Source: Curtobacterium sp. BH-2-1-1
GTDB taxonomy: Bacteria; Actinomycetota; Actinomycetes; Actinomycetales; Microbacteriaceae
Assembly (NCBI RefSeq): GCF_001806325.1
Contig: NZ_CP017580.1
Coordinates: forward strand, 3,720,001-3,784,000
Direction of reading: 5' to 3'
DNA length: 64,000 bases
Positions 28,534 to 37,189 of this stretch are shown one piece after another. The notes beneath the pieces were generated by a model that had not been told where the DNA came from, did no database searches, and saw nothing but the letters and a program-made list of their open reading frames with translations. The number at the start of each line of letters is the position of its first letter. The stretch's first letter is position 1. The position numbers and the translations under genes are program-made.

Positions 28534-28548
28534 CACCGTCCTCGTAGG

Positions 28549-28603
28549 TCGGATGCACCGAGGTCGCGTGATGAAACGTCCGACCCGGACTCCTCGCATC
28601 CGA
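28549..28603 (+). promoter_or_regulatory. inverted repeat and possible ECF promoter before the sigma fusion
   Basis: TCGGATGC (28549-28556) and GCATCCGA (28596-28603) form perfect 8-bp arms 39 bp apart, and ATGAAACGTCC lies between them. The region ends 65 bp before the GTG of the sigma fusion. A GAAAC box resembles ECF -35 elements and could mean autoregulation, but no -10 match is convincing. Confidence 0.3.
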
Positions 28604-28667
28604 GAGCGGTGTGTTCAGATGGACTGCACCGCCCAGCCGGTGAACCCAGGACGAGGAGACGAACGAC

Positions 28668-30833
28668 GTGCGCGGTGCCCCTGAGCCAGGCAGTGACGCT
28701 GCACTGATCCGGTCGACGCGTGACGGCGACCGGTCGGCGGTGGCAGCGCTGTGGAGCCGGCACCACCGCGCCGCCGTCCGGCACGCGATCGGACTCGTGG
28801 GCTCCTCGGACGCCGAGGACGTCGCCTCCGAGGCCTTCACGAACGTCATCGGTGCGATCGAACGCGGGGCCGGCCCGGACGAACTCTTCCGCCCGTACCT
28901 GTACACGGTCATCCGCAACGTCGCCAACACCGAGTTCCGCCGACGCGCCCGCCACACGGACGCCGACGTCGACTTCGACGCCTTCGAGGACTCCGGCGCC
29001 GACGCGGCGACGGAGATGGCCCGCGCCGCCGACCGCACGGCCCTGGGGCGAGCGTTCAGCACCCTGCCCGAACGGTGGCAGAGCGTGCTCTGGTACACCG
29101 AGGTCGAGGGACTGCGACCTCGACACGTCGCCCCGTTGGTCGACCTCCAGCCCGGCGCCGTCTCGTCCCTGGCGTTCCGAGCACGGCGGGCGCTCCGCGC
29201 GGCCTGGGTCCAGGAACACCTCGCGACGGACGGCCTGCCCGACGAGTGCCGTCGGCGACTGGCCGCGTTCGGCGCCTACGAGGCGGGCACGCTCACCGCG
29301 CGCGACCGTCGTCAGCTCGAGGCGCACATCCGCGACTGCGTGCACTGCCCGCCGGTGCTCGAGGACACGCGCCGACTCGCCGGACGGATCGCGGCGGCAC
29401 TCCTCCCGCCGGTGGTCGGTCTGGGCATCGGTCACGCGGTGCTGCACGCAGACGCCCCCGCCGCGGCGGCCGTGTCCCCCGCTCGCTCGGCCCCGGCGAC
29501 GGGTGCTGCTCGCCGAGCACCCCTGCCGGTCACCGGGGTGGTCGGCGTGGTCGCAGCGCTCGTCGTCGTCACGACCGTCGTCGCGGTCGCCGGGACGTGG
29601 TCGGACGGCCACCCGACCGGCACGTCCACCGCCGGCGCGCGCGCACCAGGTCCCGCGGGCGTCCCGGCGCCGTCAGGTGAGCACCCCGCACCGGCCGACC
29701 GCACCGCCCCGGTCCACGTCGCCGAACCGAGTCCCGTGCCGTCGCCCGGTCGCGACGACACCGGCGCACCGACGACGGTCCCGACCGCTCCGACCCCCGT
29801 CGTCGACACGGTCCTCGGGGACTCCTCCCCAGGGGCGTCCTCGACACCCGACGTCCGCACCGACGAACCGAGCGCGAACCCCACGTCACCGGGGACCGGC
29901 GGCTCCTCGACCACCGGGGGCGTCGACCCGCAGCTGCCGCGCTCCGCTCCCCCGGTCCCGGCCGAGGACACGATGCTCGTCGCCAGCCGGACCGTCGAGC
30001 TCACCGGGACGGCGACGCCCGGCAGCCGCGTCGAGGTCCGCTCCGGCACCCTGACCGCCGCGACCACCGCCGGGTCCGACGGCACGTGGAGGACCACGCT
30101 GCGGTTCTCCGGGGACGGGGTCGAACGGGTCAGCATCACCGCGACGACGCCGGACCACGCCACCTCGGTCCCCGTGGTCGTCACGGTCACCGTGGACACC
30201 ACGGCTCCGGCGGCGCCGACGATCGCGACGACCTGGACGCCCACCGACACCACCCCGCCGGTGTTCTCCGGCACCGCCGAGGCCGGCAGCACGATCGACG
30301 TCACCGTCGTCCGCGGCACGAGCGGCACGAGCGGCACGAACAGCACGGGCGGCACGAGCGGCACGAGCGGCACGGGCGACACGAGCGGCACGAACGGCAC
30401 GAGCAGCACGGCCACCGCGTCGACCACCACCGGTGCCGACGGTCACTGGCGCGTCGCGGTGGACGGCCTCACCCCGACCGCCACTGGGATCCGCGCCACC
30501 GCACGGGACGCCGCCGGGAACACCTCCGCGGCGACGAGCAGCGCCCCCTTCGCGTTTGTCCCGACCATCGCCGACCCCGCCGACGGGAGCACCGCGACGG
30601 GCGGCCCGCTGCCGGTCACGATCACCGGCTGGGCGGACACCGACGTCGAGGTCGCCGTCGACGGCGCGCTCGTCGGCACGGTGTCGACCGGAGCCGGGGG
30701 CCGGTTCAGCGGGCACATCCGGCGCGGGGACACCGGGCTGACGCCGGGTCGGCACACCATCACGGTGCGCTACCGCGACGATGCGGGCGCGTCCACCGAG
30801 ACCGCCACGGTGACGATCACCGTGGCGGACTGA
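28668..30833 (+). CDS. membrane-tethered ECF sigma factor fused to zinc anti-sigma motif and extracellular repeat domains
   Basis: One 721-residue chain combining functions usually split over genes. Residues 10-95: sigma region 2 (ALWSRHHRAAVRHAIGLVGS, DAEDVASEAFTNVI, YLYTVIRNVANTEFRRR). 120-180: region 4 (AFSTLPERWQSVLWYTEVEG and helix-turn-helix). 194-233: ZAS-like motif H220-x3-C224-x2-C227. 241-260 and 288-309: hydrophobic; the latter is a clear membrane helix. From 312: Pro/Ser/Thr stalk, then two or three Ig-like bacterial domains (VELTGTATPGSRVEV..., PPVFSGTAEAGSTIDV..., LPVTITGWADTDVEVAVDG) with a Gly-Thr-Ser repeat linker. GTG start after GAGGAGA. The layout predicts a sigma factor held at the membrane and released by proteolysis on an outside signal. 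It follows the sortase gene and overlaps the opposing nucleotidyltransferase by 17 bp. Confidence 0.85.
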   Translation: MRGAPEPGSDAALIRSTRDGDRSAVAALWSRHHRAAVRHAIGLVGSSDAEDVASEAFTNVIGAIERGAGPDELFRPYLYTVIRNVANTEFRRRARHTDADVDFDAFEDSGADAATEMARAADRTALGRAFSTLPERWQSVLWYTEVEGLRPRHVAPLVDLQPGAVSSLAFRARRALRAAWVQEHLATDGLPDECRRRLAAFGAYEAGTLTARDRRQLEAHIRDCVHCPPVLEDTRRLAGRIAAALLPPVVGLGIGHAVLHADAPAAAAVSPARSAPATGAARRAPLPVTGVVGVVAALVVVTTVVAVAGTWSDGHPTGTSTAGARAPGPAGVPAPSGEHPAPADRTAPVHVAEPSPVPSPGRDDTGAPTTVPTAPTPVVDTVLGDSSPGASSTPDVRTDEPSANPTSPGTGGSSTTGGVDPQLPRSAPPVPAEDTMLVASRTVELTGTATPGSRVEVRSGTLTAATTAGSDGTWRTTLRFSGDGVERVSITATTPDHATSVPVVVTVTVDTTAPAAPTIATTWTPTDTTPPVFSGTAEAGSTIDVTVVRGTSGTSGTNSTGGTSGTSGTGDTSGTNGTSSTATASTTTGADGHWRVAVDGLTPTATGIRATARDAAGNTSAATSSAPFAFVPTIADPADGSTATGGPLPVTITGWADTDVEVAVDGALVGTVSTGAGGRFSGHIRRGDTGLTPGRHTITVRYRDDAGASTETATVTITVAD
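30314..30410 (+). repeat. 9-bp minisatellite in the sigma-fusion gene
   Basis: About ten imperfect copies of GGCACGAGC code for (G-T-S/N) repeats joining two extracellular domains. Copy-number change keeps the frame and would alter linker length. Confidence 0.8.
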
Positions 30834-32286
30834 GCCGCTCCCGCAACCAGCGCTGGGCGCCCGCCGCGTCCTCGAAGCGCCCCTCGTCCTGCGCCTCGGC
30901 CGCGGCGTCCAGGACCTCCCGGAACCGCGGCCCCGGCGCGAGCCCCGCCGCGACGAGGTCCCGCCCGGTCACCAGGCGCACCCGGGGTCCCGCGGCCTCG
31001 TCGGCACGCATGACCGCGAGCCACGCCCACGCCGGTGACGGCCCGGACGCCGCACCCCGTCCCTGCGAGTCCGCCTCGCACACCCGGGCCCAGCACTCGG
31101 CGGTCGCCATCGACCCGCCGAGACGACGGAGCAGTCGGCGCGCTGCCGGCACCGACGGCGCCGCACCGTCGGTCGAGTGCACCACCATGTGCTCTCGCAC
31201 GATCGTGGCGATGCGCTCGGTGAGGGCGCGCGGCGCGCCGATCCGACGCAGCAGGTCCCGCGCCGCCCGCGCGCCCGAGACCTCGTGCCCGAGGCTGCGG
31301 ACCCGGACCGTGCCGTCGTCGTCCCGCTCCCGCTGCGTCCCGTCGCCCGCCTTGCCGAGGTCGTGCAGGAGCGCGCCGAGCACCACGACGGTGCGGTCCT
31401 CGCCGGTGACGCCGTCGGCCGTGCAGGCAGCGGCAGCAGCGTCCGCCGCGAGCCCCAGGTGCACGTGCACGGGCCCCTCGGGGTGCCACCGCGGGTCCTG
31501 CGGCACGTCGCGCACCGCGGCGAGTTCCGGGAGGTGCCGCTCCCACCCGGTGTCGTGCAGCACCTGGAGCGCCCGCGACTGGTGGTCGCCCCGCGCCGTC
31601 TTCCGGATCTCCGGCCAGACCCGCTCCGCGGCCACGGACGGGAACGCGTCCACCAGCGACCGGGCGACGTCCACCGTCGACGGGTCGAGCACGAGGTCGA
31701 AGCGCGCCACCAGCTGCACGGCGCGCAGCACCCGCAGCGGATCGTCCCCGAACCGGTCCGAGGTGTGTCGGAGCACACCTCGGGCAGCGTCGTCGATCCC
31801 ACCGACCGCGTCGACGTACTCGTTCGTCGCCGGGTCCCACGCGACCGCGTTGACCGTGAAGTCGCGACGGACGGCGGCCGCGGCGAGCCCGTCGTCGTCG
31901 GCGATCCCCGGCACGACCGCGACGTCGACGTGCACGCCCTCGACCACGACCTTGAGGACCTCGAAGCGCGCCCCCGTGGTGACGACGACGGCTCCCGCCG
32001 CGCGCAGCGCGTCGACGACCGAGGCGGTGTCCGTGCCGTGCACCTCGACGTCGACGTCGTGGTCGTCGGCGACGGGGACCGCGCGCCCGGACGCACGGAA
32101 CAGCGCGTCGCGGACCACCCCGCCGACGAGGAACGGTCGGCCGACACCGGCGAGCACGTCCAGGACCACGGCGACGCAGGTGCCCACGCCCAGCGCTCGG
32201 GCCGGGTCGTCCGGTCCGGGGCAGCGGTGCACCCCGGTGGGGCGGCGAACGGCTCGGCAGCGGGGGCAGGAGATGGTGGTGGTCAC
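30817..32286 (-). CDS. CCA-adding enzyme/poly(A) polymerase-like nucleotidyltransferase with zinc-ribbon start and HD domain
   Basis: 489 residues. N-terminal CPRC...HRC (Cys7, Cys10, His20, Cys22) looks like a small zinc site, not usual in this family. The class II nucleotidyltransferase head follows: FLVGGVVRDALF, the DxD pair in DHDVDVEV, RRDFTVNAVAWD, and DRFGDDPLRVLRAVQLVARF. An HD phosphohydrolase-like domain has LGALLHDLGKAG and GHEVSGARAARDLLRRI. Relatives add CCA to tRNA 3' ends. Actinobacteria usually carry a PcnA elsewhere, so this may be a second, specialised copy. GTG start at 32286; the N-terminal cysteines support it. Confidence 0.75.
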   Translation of the reverse strand: MTTTISCPRCRAVRRPTGVHRCPGPDDPARALGVGTCVAVVLDVLAGVGRPFLVGGVVRDALFRASGRAVPVADDHDVDVEVHGTDTASVVDALRAAGAVVVTTGARFEVLKVVVEGVHVDVAVVPGIADDDGLAAAAVRRDFTVNAVAWDPATNEYVDAVGGIDDAARGVLRHTSDRFGDDPLRVLRAVQLVARFDLVLDPSTVDVARSLVDAFPSVAAERVWPEIRKTARGDHQSRALQVLHDTGWERHLPELAAVRDVPQDPRWHPEGPVHVHLGLAADAAAAACTADGVTGEDRTVVVLGALLHDLGKAGDGTQRERDDDGTVRVRSLGHEVSGARAARDLLRRIGAPRALTERIATIVREHMVVHSTDGAAPSVPAARRLLRRLGGSMATAECWARVCEADSQGRGAASGPSPAWAWLAVMRADEAAGPRVRLVTGRDLVAAGLAPGPRFREVLDAAAEAQDEGRFEDAAGAQRWLRERLSPPR

Positions 32287-32366
32287 GTGCGGTGTCTTCC
32301 AGGACCTCCGTGCGGCGGCACCGAGGGAGTCAGTCTGCCGCACCACGCGCGTCGGCGCGACCGGAT

Positions 32367-32414
32367 GACGGACGGGAGGCGCGGTGCCAGCCGGCACCGC
32401 GCCTCCCGTCCGTC
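32367..32414. repeat. R1 dispersed palindrome, copy e
   Basis: 22-bp perfect arms (32367-32388 and 32393-32414) around AGCC, nearly identical to copy d over 10 kb away. It lies 12 bp beyond the NDH-2 stop on its 3' side, a terminator position. Confidence 0.8.
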
Positions 32415-32426
32415 AGGAACGCGCGT

Positions 32427-33755
32427 CTAGGACTTCGACGCCTCGACGAACGTGCGGCGCGGGTCGGTCTCCTTGATGAGGGACGTCGCGTCGCGACCCG
32501 ACACGGCCCCGGTGACCCACCCGATCACGATGCGCGCCTTGCGGTTCAGCGTCGGCATCGCGTACACGTGGTAGGCGCGGTGCGCGAGCCACGCGAGGAG
32601 GTTCGTCATCTTGATGCCCTTGATGTTCGCCGCACCCTTCGCGACACCGTACGACGCGACGGTGCCGATGGACGGGTGGCGGTACTCCTCGAGCGGCTTG
32701 CCCGTGATCGTCGCGACCACGTTGTCCGCGGCCACGACGGCCTGGCGGACGGCGTTCTGCGCGTTCGGCGGGTAGTACGCCGGCTGCTTCTCGGCCGTCA
32801 GGTCGGGCACCTGCGCGACGTCGCCGAGGCCCCAGACGCCGGGGACGACCTCGTGGGTGTCCTCGCTCTCGACCTGCAGCTTCGCGTTCGCGGCGAGGTG
32901 ACCCTTCGGGCCGCGCGGCAGGTCGGACGCGTCGAGGAGCGGGTTCGGCTTCACGCCGGCCGTCCAGACGAGCAGGCCGGTGGCGAACTCGTCGCCGTCG
33001 GAGAGCTTCACGACGCCGCCCTCGCAGCTCGGCATGGTCGTCTTCAGGCGGACGTCGATGCCGCGGGCACGCAGCGATTCGAGGGTCCACTTGGACAGCT
33101 CCGGACCGACCTCGGGCGCGACGCGGTCGAGCGCGTCGATGAGGACCCAGCGGGGGTGCTCGCCGGCGAGCGACGGGTAGGTCTTGATGGCGGCCTGCGA
33201 GACGTCGAACAGTTCGCCGATCGCCTCGACGCCGGTGTACCCGCCGCCGACGAAGATGCTCGTGAGCAGCTTGCGGCGCTCGTCCTCGTCGCGGGTGGCA
33301 GCGGCCTTGGCGATGTTGTCGAGGAGCTTCGCGCGCACGTAGGCGGCCTCTTCGACGCTCTTGAAGCCGACGCCGTACTCCTCGAGCCCGGGCGTCGGGA
33401 ACGTGCGCGTGACGGAGCCGAGCGCGACGACGAGCTGGTCGTAACCGAGCGTGCGGTCGTCACCGCCGGCCGTGGCGATCGAGACGGTCTTGTCGGCCGA
33501 GGAGATCCCGGTGACCTTGCCCTGGATGACCCGGGTCTTGCGGAGCGCACGGCGCAGCTCGAAGGTCACGTCCTTCGGGGCGATGTGGCCACCGGCGACC
33601 TCGGGCAGGAACGGCAGGTACGTGTAGTACGTGTTCTGGTCCACCAGCGTGATGCGCATCGGCACGGTCGCTGCGTGCTTCTGGAGCTGCTTGACGGTGG
33701 TGTAGCCAGCGGAGCCGCCGCCGAGGACGAGGACGTGAGGGATGGAGTCTGCCAT
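32427..33755 (-). CDS. ndh: type II NADH dehydrogenase
   Basis: A 442-residue FAD-dependent NADH:quinone oxidoreductase of the non-proton-pumping kind, bound to the inner face of the membrane. Two dinucleotide folds: HVLVLGGGSAGYTTVKQL for FAD near the start and SIFVGGGYTGVEAIGEL for NADH near residue 175. Quinone-site-like AQNAVRQA and the FAD-closing GLGDVAQVPD are present. An amphipathic C-terminal stretch (TNLLAWLAHRAYHVYAMPTL) fits membrane attachment. The gene has its own upstream region; R1 copy e follows it. Confidence 0.9.
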   Translation of the reverse strand: MADSIPHVLVLGGGSAGYTTVKQLQKHAATVPMRITLVDQNTYYTYLPFLPEVAGGHIAPKDVTFELRRALRKTRVIQGKVTGISSADKTVSIATAGGDDRTLGYDQLVVALGSVTRTFPTPGLEEYGVGFKSVEEAAYVRAKLLDNIAKAAATRDEDERRKLLTSIFVGGGYTGVEAIGELFDVSQAAIKTYPSLAGEHPRWVLIDALDRVAPEVGPELSKWTLESLRARGIDVRLKTTMPSCEGGVVKLSDGDEFATGLLVWTAGVKPNPLLDASDLPRGPKGHLAANAKLQVESEDTHEVVPGVWGLGDVAQVPDLTAEKQPAYYPPNAQNAVRQAVVAADNVVATITGKPLEEYRHPSIGTVASYGVAKGAANIKGIKMTNLLAWLAHRAYHVYAMPTLNRKARIVIGWVTGAVSGRDATSLIKETDPRRTFVEASKS

Positions 33756-33787
33756 TCCCCCGGTCTACCCGACTTCGGCTTGCGATG

Positions 33788-33997
33788 TCATGAGGTCCGC
33801 GGCCTGTCGCGGAGCCGCCACCACGCGGTCTCGGCGAGTTCGACGCCCGTGTACACCCCGTGGGGCGTCCGGCGGGACTCGGTGAGCGAGAACCGACGGA
33901 GCCGGTAGCCCCCGCCGAAGCGGTCGATGATCGCCTCGGGTGAGGACTCCGCGTCGCGCTTGACGTACCAGGTGCGGTCGTCGACGGCCTCGATCAC
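33788..33997 (-). CDS. small conserved-looking hypothetical protein
   Basis: 69 residues starting VIEAVDDRTWYVKRDAESSP, with GTG start 8 bp after the helicase stop. Its composition (balanced charge, aromatic pairs, TAWWRLRDRP near the end) looks like a folded small protein, not a chance frame. No motif is recognised. It probably belongs to the helicase transcript. Confidence 0.55.
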   Translation of the reverse strand: MIEAVDDRTWYVKRDAESSPEAIIDRFGGGYRLRRFSLTESRRTPHGVYTGVELAETAWWRLRDRPRTS

Positions 33998-34004
33998 GCG
34001 GTGC

Positions 34005-35942
34005 TCACCGGCGGCCGCCGATGCGGGAGCGCAGCACGTCGATGCGCTTCTGGATCTGCTCGATGCTCGCCTGCGCCACGGCCGGGCCACCGCTGATGCG
34101 GCGGAGTTCGGCGTGGATGGCCCCGTGCGGTTCGTTCGCGTGTCGGGACCAGATCGAGACGAGCCGGTGCAGCTCGGACCGCTGTTCCTTGATCGTCTGG
34201 TACATCGGGCGGTCCTCGGGCGCCGGGGCGGCCGCCTTGGGCATACCGTCCTTCGGGGTACGGCCCTTCGCTCGCTTCGCCTGCGTCGCCTGGCGTGCAC
34301 GGAGCAGGTCGCGCACCTGGTCCGGTTCGAGCAGCCCCGGGATGCCGATGAAGTCGAGTTCCTCGAGCGAGCCCACCTCGCCGCCGCTGCCGAACTCGCC
34401 GCCGTCGTAGAGGACACGGTCGAAGGACGCCTGCGAGTCGAGCGCCTCGAACGGCTGGACCTCGAGCAGGCTCTCAGACGCGCGGTCCTCCTTGTTGGCC
34501 TCGGCGACCATCGCGTCCTCGGGGTTGTACATCCCGTCGTCGGCGTCCTTCGGGCGGTCGAGGGCGTGGTCGCGCTCGAGCTCGAGGGAGGCCGCCAGCG
34601 CCATCAGTCCGGGCACGCTCGGCAGGAACACGCTCGCCGTCTCACCGCGGCGACGGGCCCGGACGAAGCGGCCGATGACCTGGGCGAAGAAGAGCGGGGT
34701 GCTCGCGCTCGTGGCGTACACGCCGACGCACAGCCGCGGCACGTCCACGCCCTCGGACACCATGCGGACGGCGACCATCCACCGGGACGTGTCCTCGGCG
34801 AAGGCACTGATCCGGCTCGACCCCGCTGCTTCGTCGGAGAGGACGACCGTCGGCCGCTCCCCCGTGATCTGCTGCAGGATGCGGGCGTACGCGCGGGCCG
34901 TGGTGGTGTCCGTGGCGATGACGAGGCCGCCGGCGTCCGGCACACCACGGCGGACCTCGGTCAGGCGCTTGTCGGCGGCGGAGAGGACGGCCGGCATCCA
35001 CTCGCCCTCGGGTGAGAGCGCCGTGCGCCAGGCCTGGGCAGTGATGTCCTTCGTGACCTGCTCGCCGAGCGACGCCGACATCTCGTCGCCCATGCGGGTC
35101 TTCCAGCGCATCTGCCCGGCGTACGCCATGAAGAGCACCGGGCGGACGACGCCGTCCTTGAGGGCGCGCCCGTAGCCGTAGTTGTAGTCGGAGATCGAGG
35201 TGCGGATGCCCTGCTCGTCGGGGGCGTACTGCACGAACGGGATCGGCGCGGTGTCCGAGCGGAACGGCGTGCCGGAGAGGGACAGGCGACGGGTGGCCTT
35301 CGAGAACGCCTCTCTGATGCCGTCGCCCCAGGTCAGGGCGTCGCCGCCGTGGTGGACCTCGTCGAGGATCACGAGCGTCTTGCCGCCGGCGGTGATCTTC
35401 TGGTGGACCTCGGGGTTCATGCCGACCTGGGCGTACGTGATCGCCACGCCCTGGTAGTGCCGGCCGAACATGCCGTCGCCGTTCTTGAACATCGGATCGA
35501 TCCGGATGCCGACGCGGTCCGCCGAGTCCGCCCACTGCCGCTTGAGGTGCTCCGTCGGGGCCACGACGACGATGCGGTCGACGGTGCCGCGGGCGAGGAG
35601 CTCGGTCGCGAGCCGGAGCGCGAACGTGGTCTTGCCGGCGCCGGGCGTCGCGGCCGTGAGGAAGTCCCGCGGCTCGGTCTCGAAGTACTTCGTGAGCGCT
35701 TCGACCTGCCAGGCGCGGAGCTTCGACGCGGTGCCCCACGCGGCACGGTCCGGGAAGGCCGGTGACAGGTTCTGCACGGCCGAGTTGCCCGCCGCCTCGG
35801 CAGCGGCGACGGCCTCGTCGTGGGCGACGACCGCGTGCTCAGGCGCTGCGGTGCCGTCGTCCCACAGGGCCGCGGGCTGGTCCCCCGCCCCTGGCTGATC
35901 GGTGTACTCGGCTGCGCTCACTGCACGAGATTCTACCGTCAC
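34005..35942 (-). CDS. DEAD/DEAH-box (SF2) helicase
   Basis: A 645-residue superfamily 2 helicase related to type III restriction/RecQ-like DNA helicases. It shows AFPDRAAWGTASKLRAWQVEAL, Walker A TPGAGKTTFAL, LVILDEVHHGGD (DEVH), RRLSLSGTPFRSD, and the C-lobe MVSEGVDVPRLCVGVYAT with QVIGRFVRARRR (motif VI). The last 150 residues are helical and unassigned. The GTG at 35942 overlaps the dinB stop by 4 bp; another GTG at 35921 is possible. Coupling to DNA polymerase IV suggests a repair role, an inference. Confidence 0.85.
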   Translation of the reverse strand: MTVESRAVSAAEYTDQPGAGDQPAALWDDGTAAPEHAVVAHDEAVAAAEAAGNSAVQNLSPAFPDRAAWGTASKLRAWQVEALTKYFETEPRDFLTAATPGAGKTTFALRLATELLARGTVDRIVVVAPTEHLKRQWADSADRVGIRIDPMFKNGDGMFGRHYQGVAITYAQVGMNPEVHQKITAGGKTLVILDEVHHGGDALTWGDGIREAFSKATRRLSLSGTPFRSDTAPIPFVQYAPDEQGIRTSISDYNYGYGRALKDGVVRPVLFMAYAGQMRWKTRMGDEMSASLGEQVTKDITAQAWRTALSPEGEWMPAVLSAADKRLTEVRRGVPDAGGLVIATDTTTARAYARILQQITGERPTVVLSDEAAGSSRISAFAEDTSRWMVAVRMVSEGVDVPRLCVGVYATSASTPLFFAQVIGRFVRARRRGETASVFLPSVPGLMALAASLELERDHALDRPKDADDGMYNPEDAMVAEANKEDRASESLLEVQPFEALDSQASFDRVLYDGGEFGSGGEVGSLEELDFIGIPGLLEPDQVRDLLRARQATQAKRAKGRTPKDGMPKAAAPAPEDRPMYQTIKEQRSELHRLVSIWSRHANEPHGAIHAELRRISGGPAVAQASIEQIQKRIDVLRSRIGGRR

Positions 35943-37189
35943 CCTTCGTCCTGCCGAGCGTGCGGGACGTGCCCCTCGGGCGTGCCGCGCACCAGGGATG
36001 CCGGTCGGAGCACGCCGGCGCCGAAGCGTGCGGCGACCGCGTCGATCGTCGTCTCGGTCTCGCGCCACGGCGCGTCGTCGTCCCAGAGCGCGTTGCTCGC
36101 CGCCGCCGGCACGAGGTTCTCGCCACGGACCCCGATGAGCCGGATCCGGTTGCCCGGCCGGTGCAGCACGTCGTACAGCTCGACGGCTTCGCGGTGCAGG
36201 CGCTTGGCGACGTCGGTCGGTTCCGCGAGGGTGCGGGACCGGGTCAGCGTGGTGAAGTCGGTGTAGCGGACCTTGAGCGCCACCGTCCGCGCCTGGACGT
36301 CGGCCCGTCGGAGTCGCACGGCCACCTTGTCGGCGAGGCGCAGGAGTTCCCGGGCGACGTCGTCGCGCTCGGTGAGGTCGTGGCCGAAGGTGACCTCGTG
36401 CCCGATCGACTTCTCGCCGACGCCGCTCTCGACCACGCGCGGATCGCGGCCCCACGCGAGGTCGTGCAGGCGCTGACCGCCGGCCGGACCGAGCGCGGAG
36501 ACGAGCGAGCCCAGCGGCGTGGTCGCGAGGTCCCCCACGGTGCGGATGCCGCGTCGTTCGAGGGTCTCCTGCGTCTTGCCGCCGACCCCCCACAGTGCCG
36601 ACACGGGCTGCGGGTGCAGGAACGACACGGTGTCGGCAGCCGGCACGACGAGCAGGCCGTCCGGCTTCGACCGACTCGACGCGAGCTTCGCCACGAACTT
36701 GGTCGACGCGGCGCCGACGGAGCAGTGCAGGCCCGTCTCGGCGTACACCGCCGCACGGATCGCCCGACCGATCTCCCACGGGGTGCCGTACAGCCGGATC
36801 GCCCCGGCGACGTCGAGGAAGGCCTCGTCGATGCCGAGCTTCTCGACGCGGGGCGTGAAGCGGTCGAAGACGGCCATCACGGCGTCGGACTTCGCGCGGT
36901 ACTTCTCGAAGTGCGGCTCGACGATGATCGCCGCGGGGCACCGGCGCTTGGCGACGGCCATCGGCATCGCGGAGTTGACGCCGTACTTGCGGGCCTCGTA
37001 CGTGGCGGCCGTGACGACCGAACGGTCGGAGTCGTGCCCGACGATCACCGGCAGGCCGCGGAGGTCCGGCCGGTCGAGCAGCTCCACCGAGGCGAAGAAG
37101 GCGTCCATGTCGACGTGCAGCACGCTCGCCGTCACGTCGTCGACGGGCGCGTCGGACACCAGTCGGTTGCGTCCGTCCTGCTTGCTCAC
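35939..37189 (-). CDS. dinB: DNA polymerase IV
   Basis: A 416-residue Y-family translesion polymerase. Catalytic carboxylates: HVDMDAFFASVE near residue 26 and GIDEAFLDV near 118, where the common serine before IDE is glycine. A YEARKYGVNSAMPMAVAKRRCP finger block, helix-hairpin-helix region (ALWGVGGKTQETLERRGIRTVGDLA) and little-finger domain follow. No clear beta-clamp motif is obvious in the tail. GTG start, overlapping the FUSC gene by 4 bp and the helicase by 4 bp. Confidence 0.92.
   Translation of the reverse strand: MSKQDGRNRLVSDAPVDDVTASVLHVDMDAFFASVELLDRPDLRGLPVIVGHDSDRSVVTAATYEARKYGVNSAMPMAVAKRRCPAAIIVEPHFEKYRAKSDAVMAVFDRFTPRVEKLGIDEAFLDVAGAIRLYGTPWEIGRAIRAAVYAETGLHCSVGAASTKFVAKLASSRSKPDGLLVVPAADTVSFLHPQPVSALWGVGGKTQETLERRGIRTVGDLATTPLGSLVSALGPAGGQRLHDLAWGRDPRVVESGVGEKSIGHEVTFGHDLTERDDVARELLRLADKVAVRLRRADVQARTVALKVRYTDFTTLTRSRTLAEPTDVAKRLHREAVELYDVLHRPGNRIRLIGVRGENLVPAAASNALWDDDAPWRETETTIDAVAARFGAGVLRPASLVRGTPEGHVPHARQDEG

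Noticed and set aside
26130..29612. A 1160-codon open frame on the minus strand
   Set aside because: It lies antisense to the surface-protein, sortase and sigma genes; composition is the Arg/Gly-rich shadow typical of high-GC DNA and no motif appears.
25946..30833. Integrated element at tRNA-Leu
   Set aside because: No integrase, no direct repeat of the tRNA 3' end downstream, and no base-composition break was seen.
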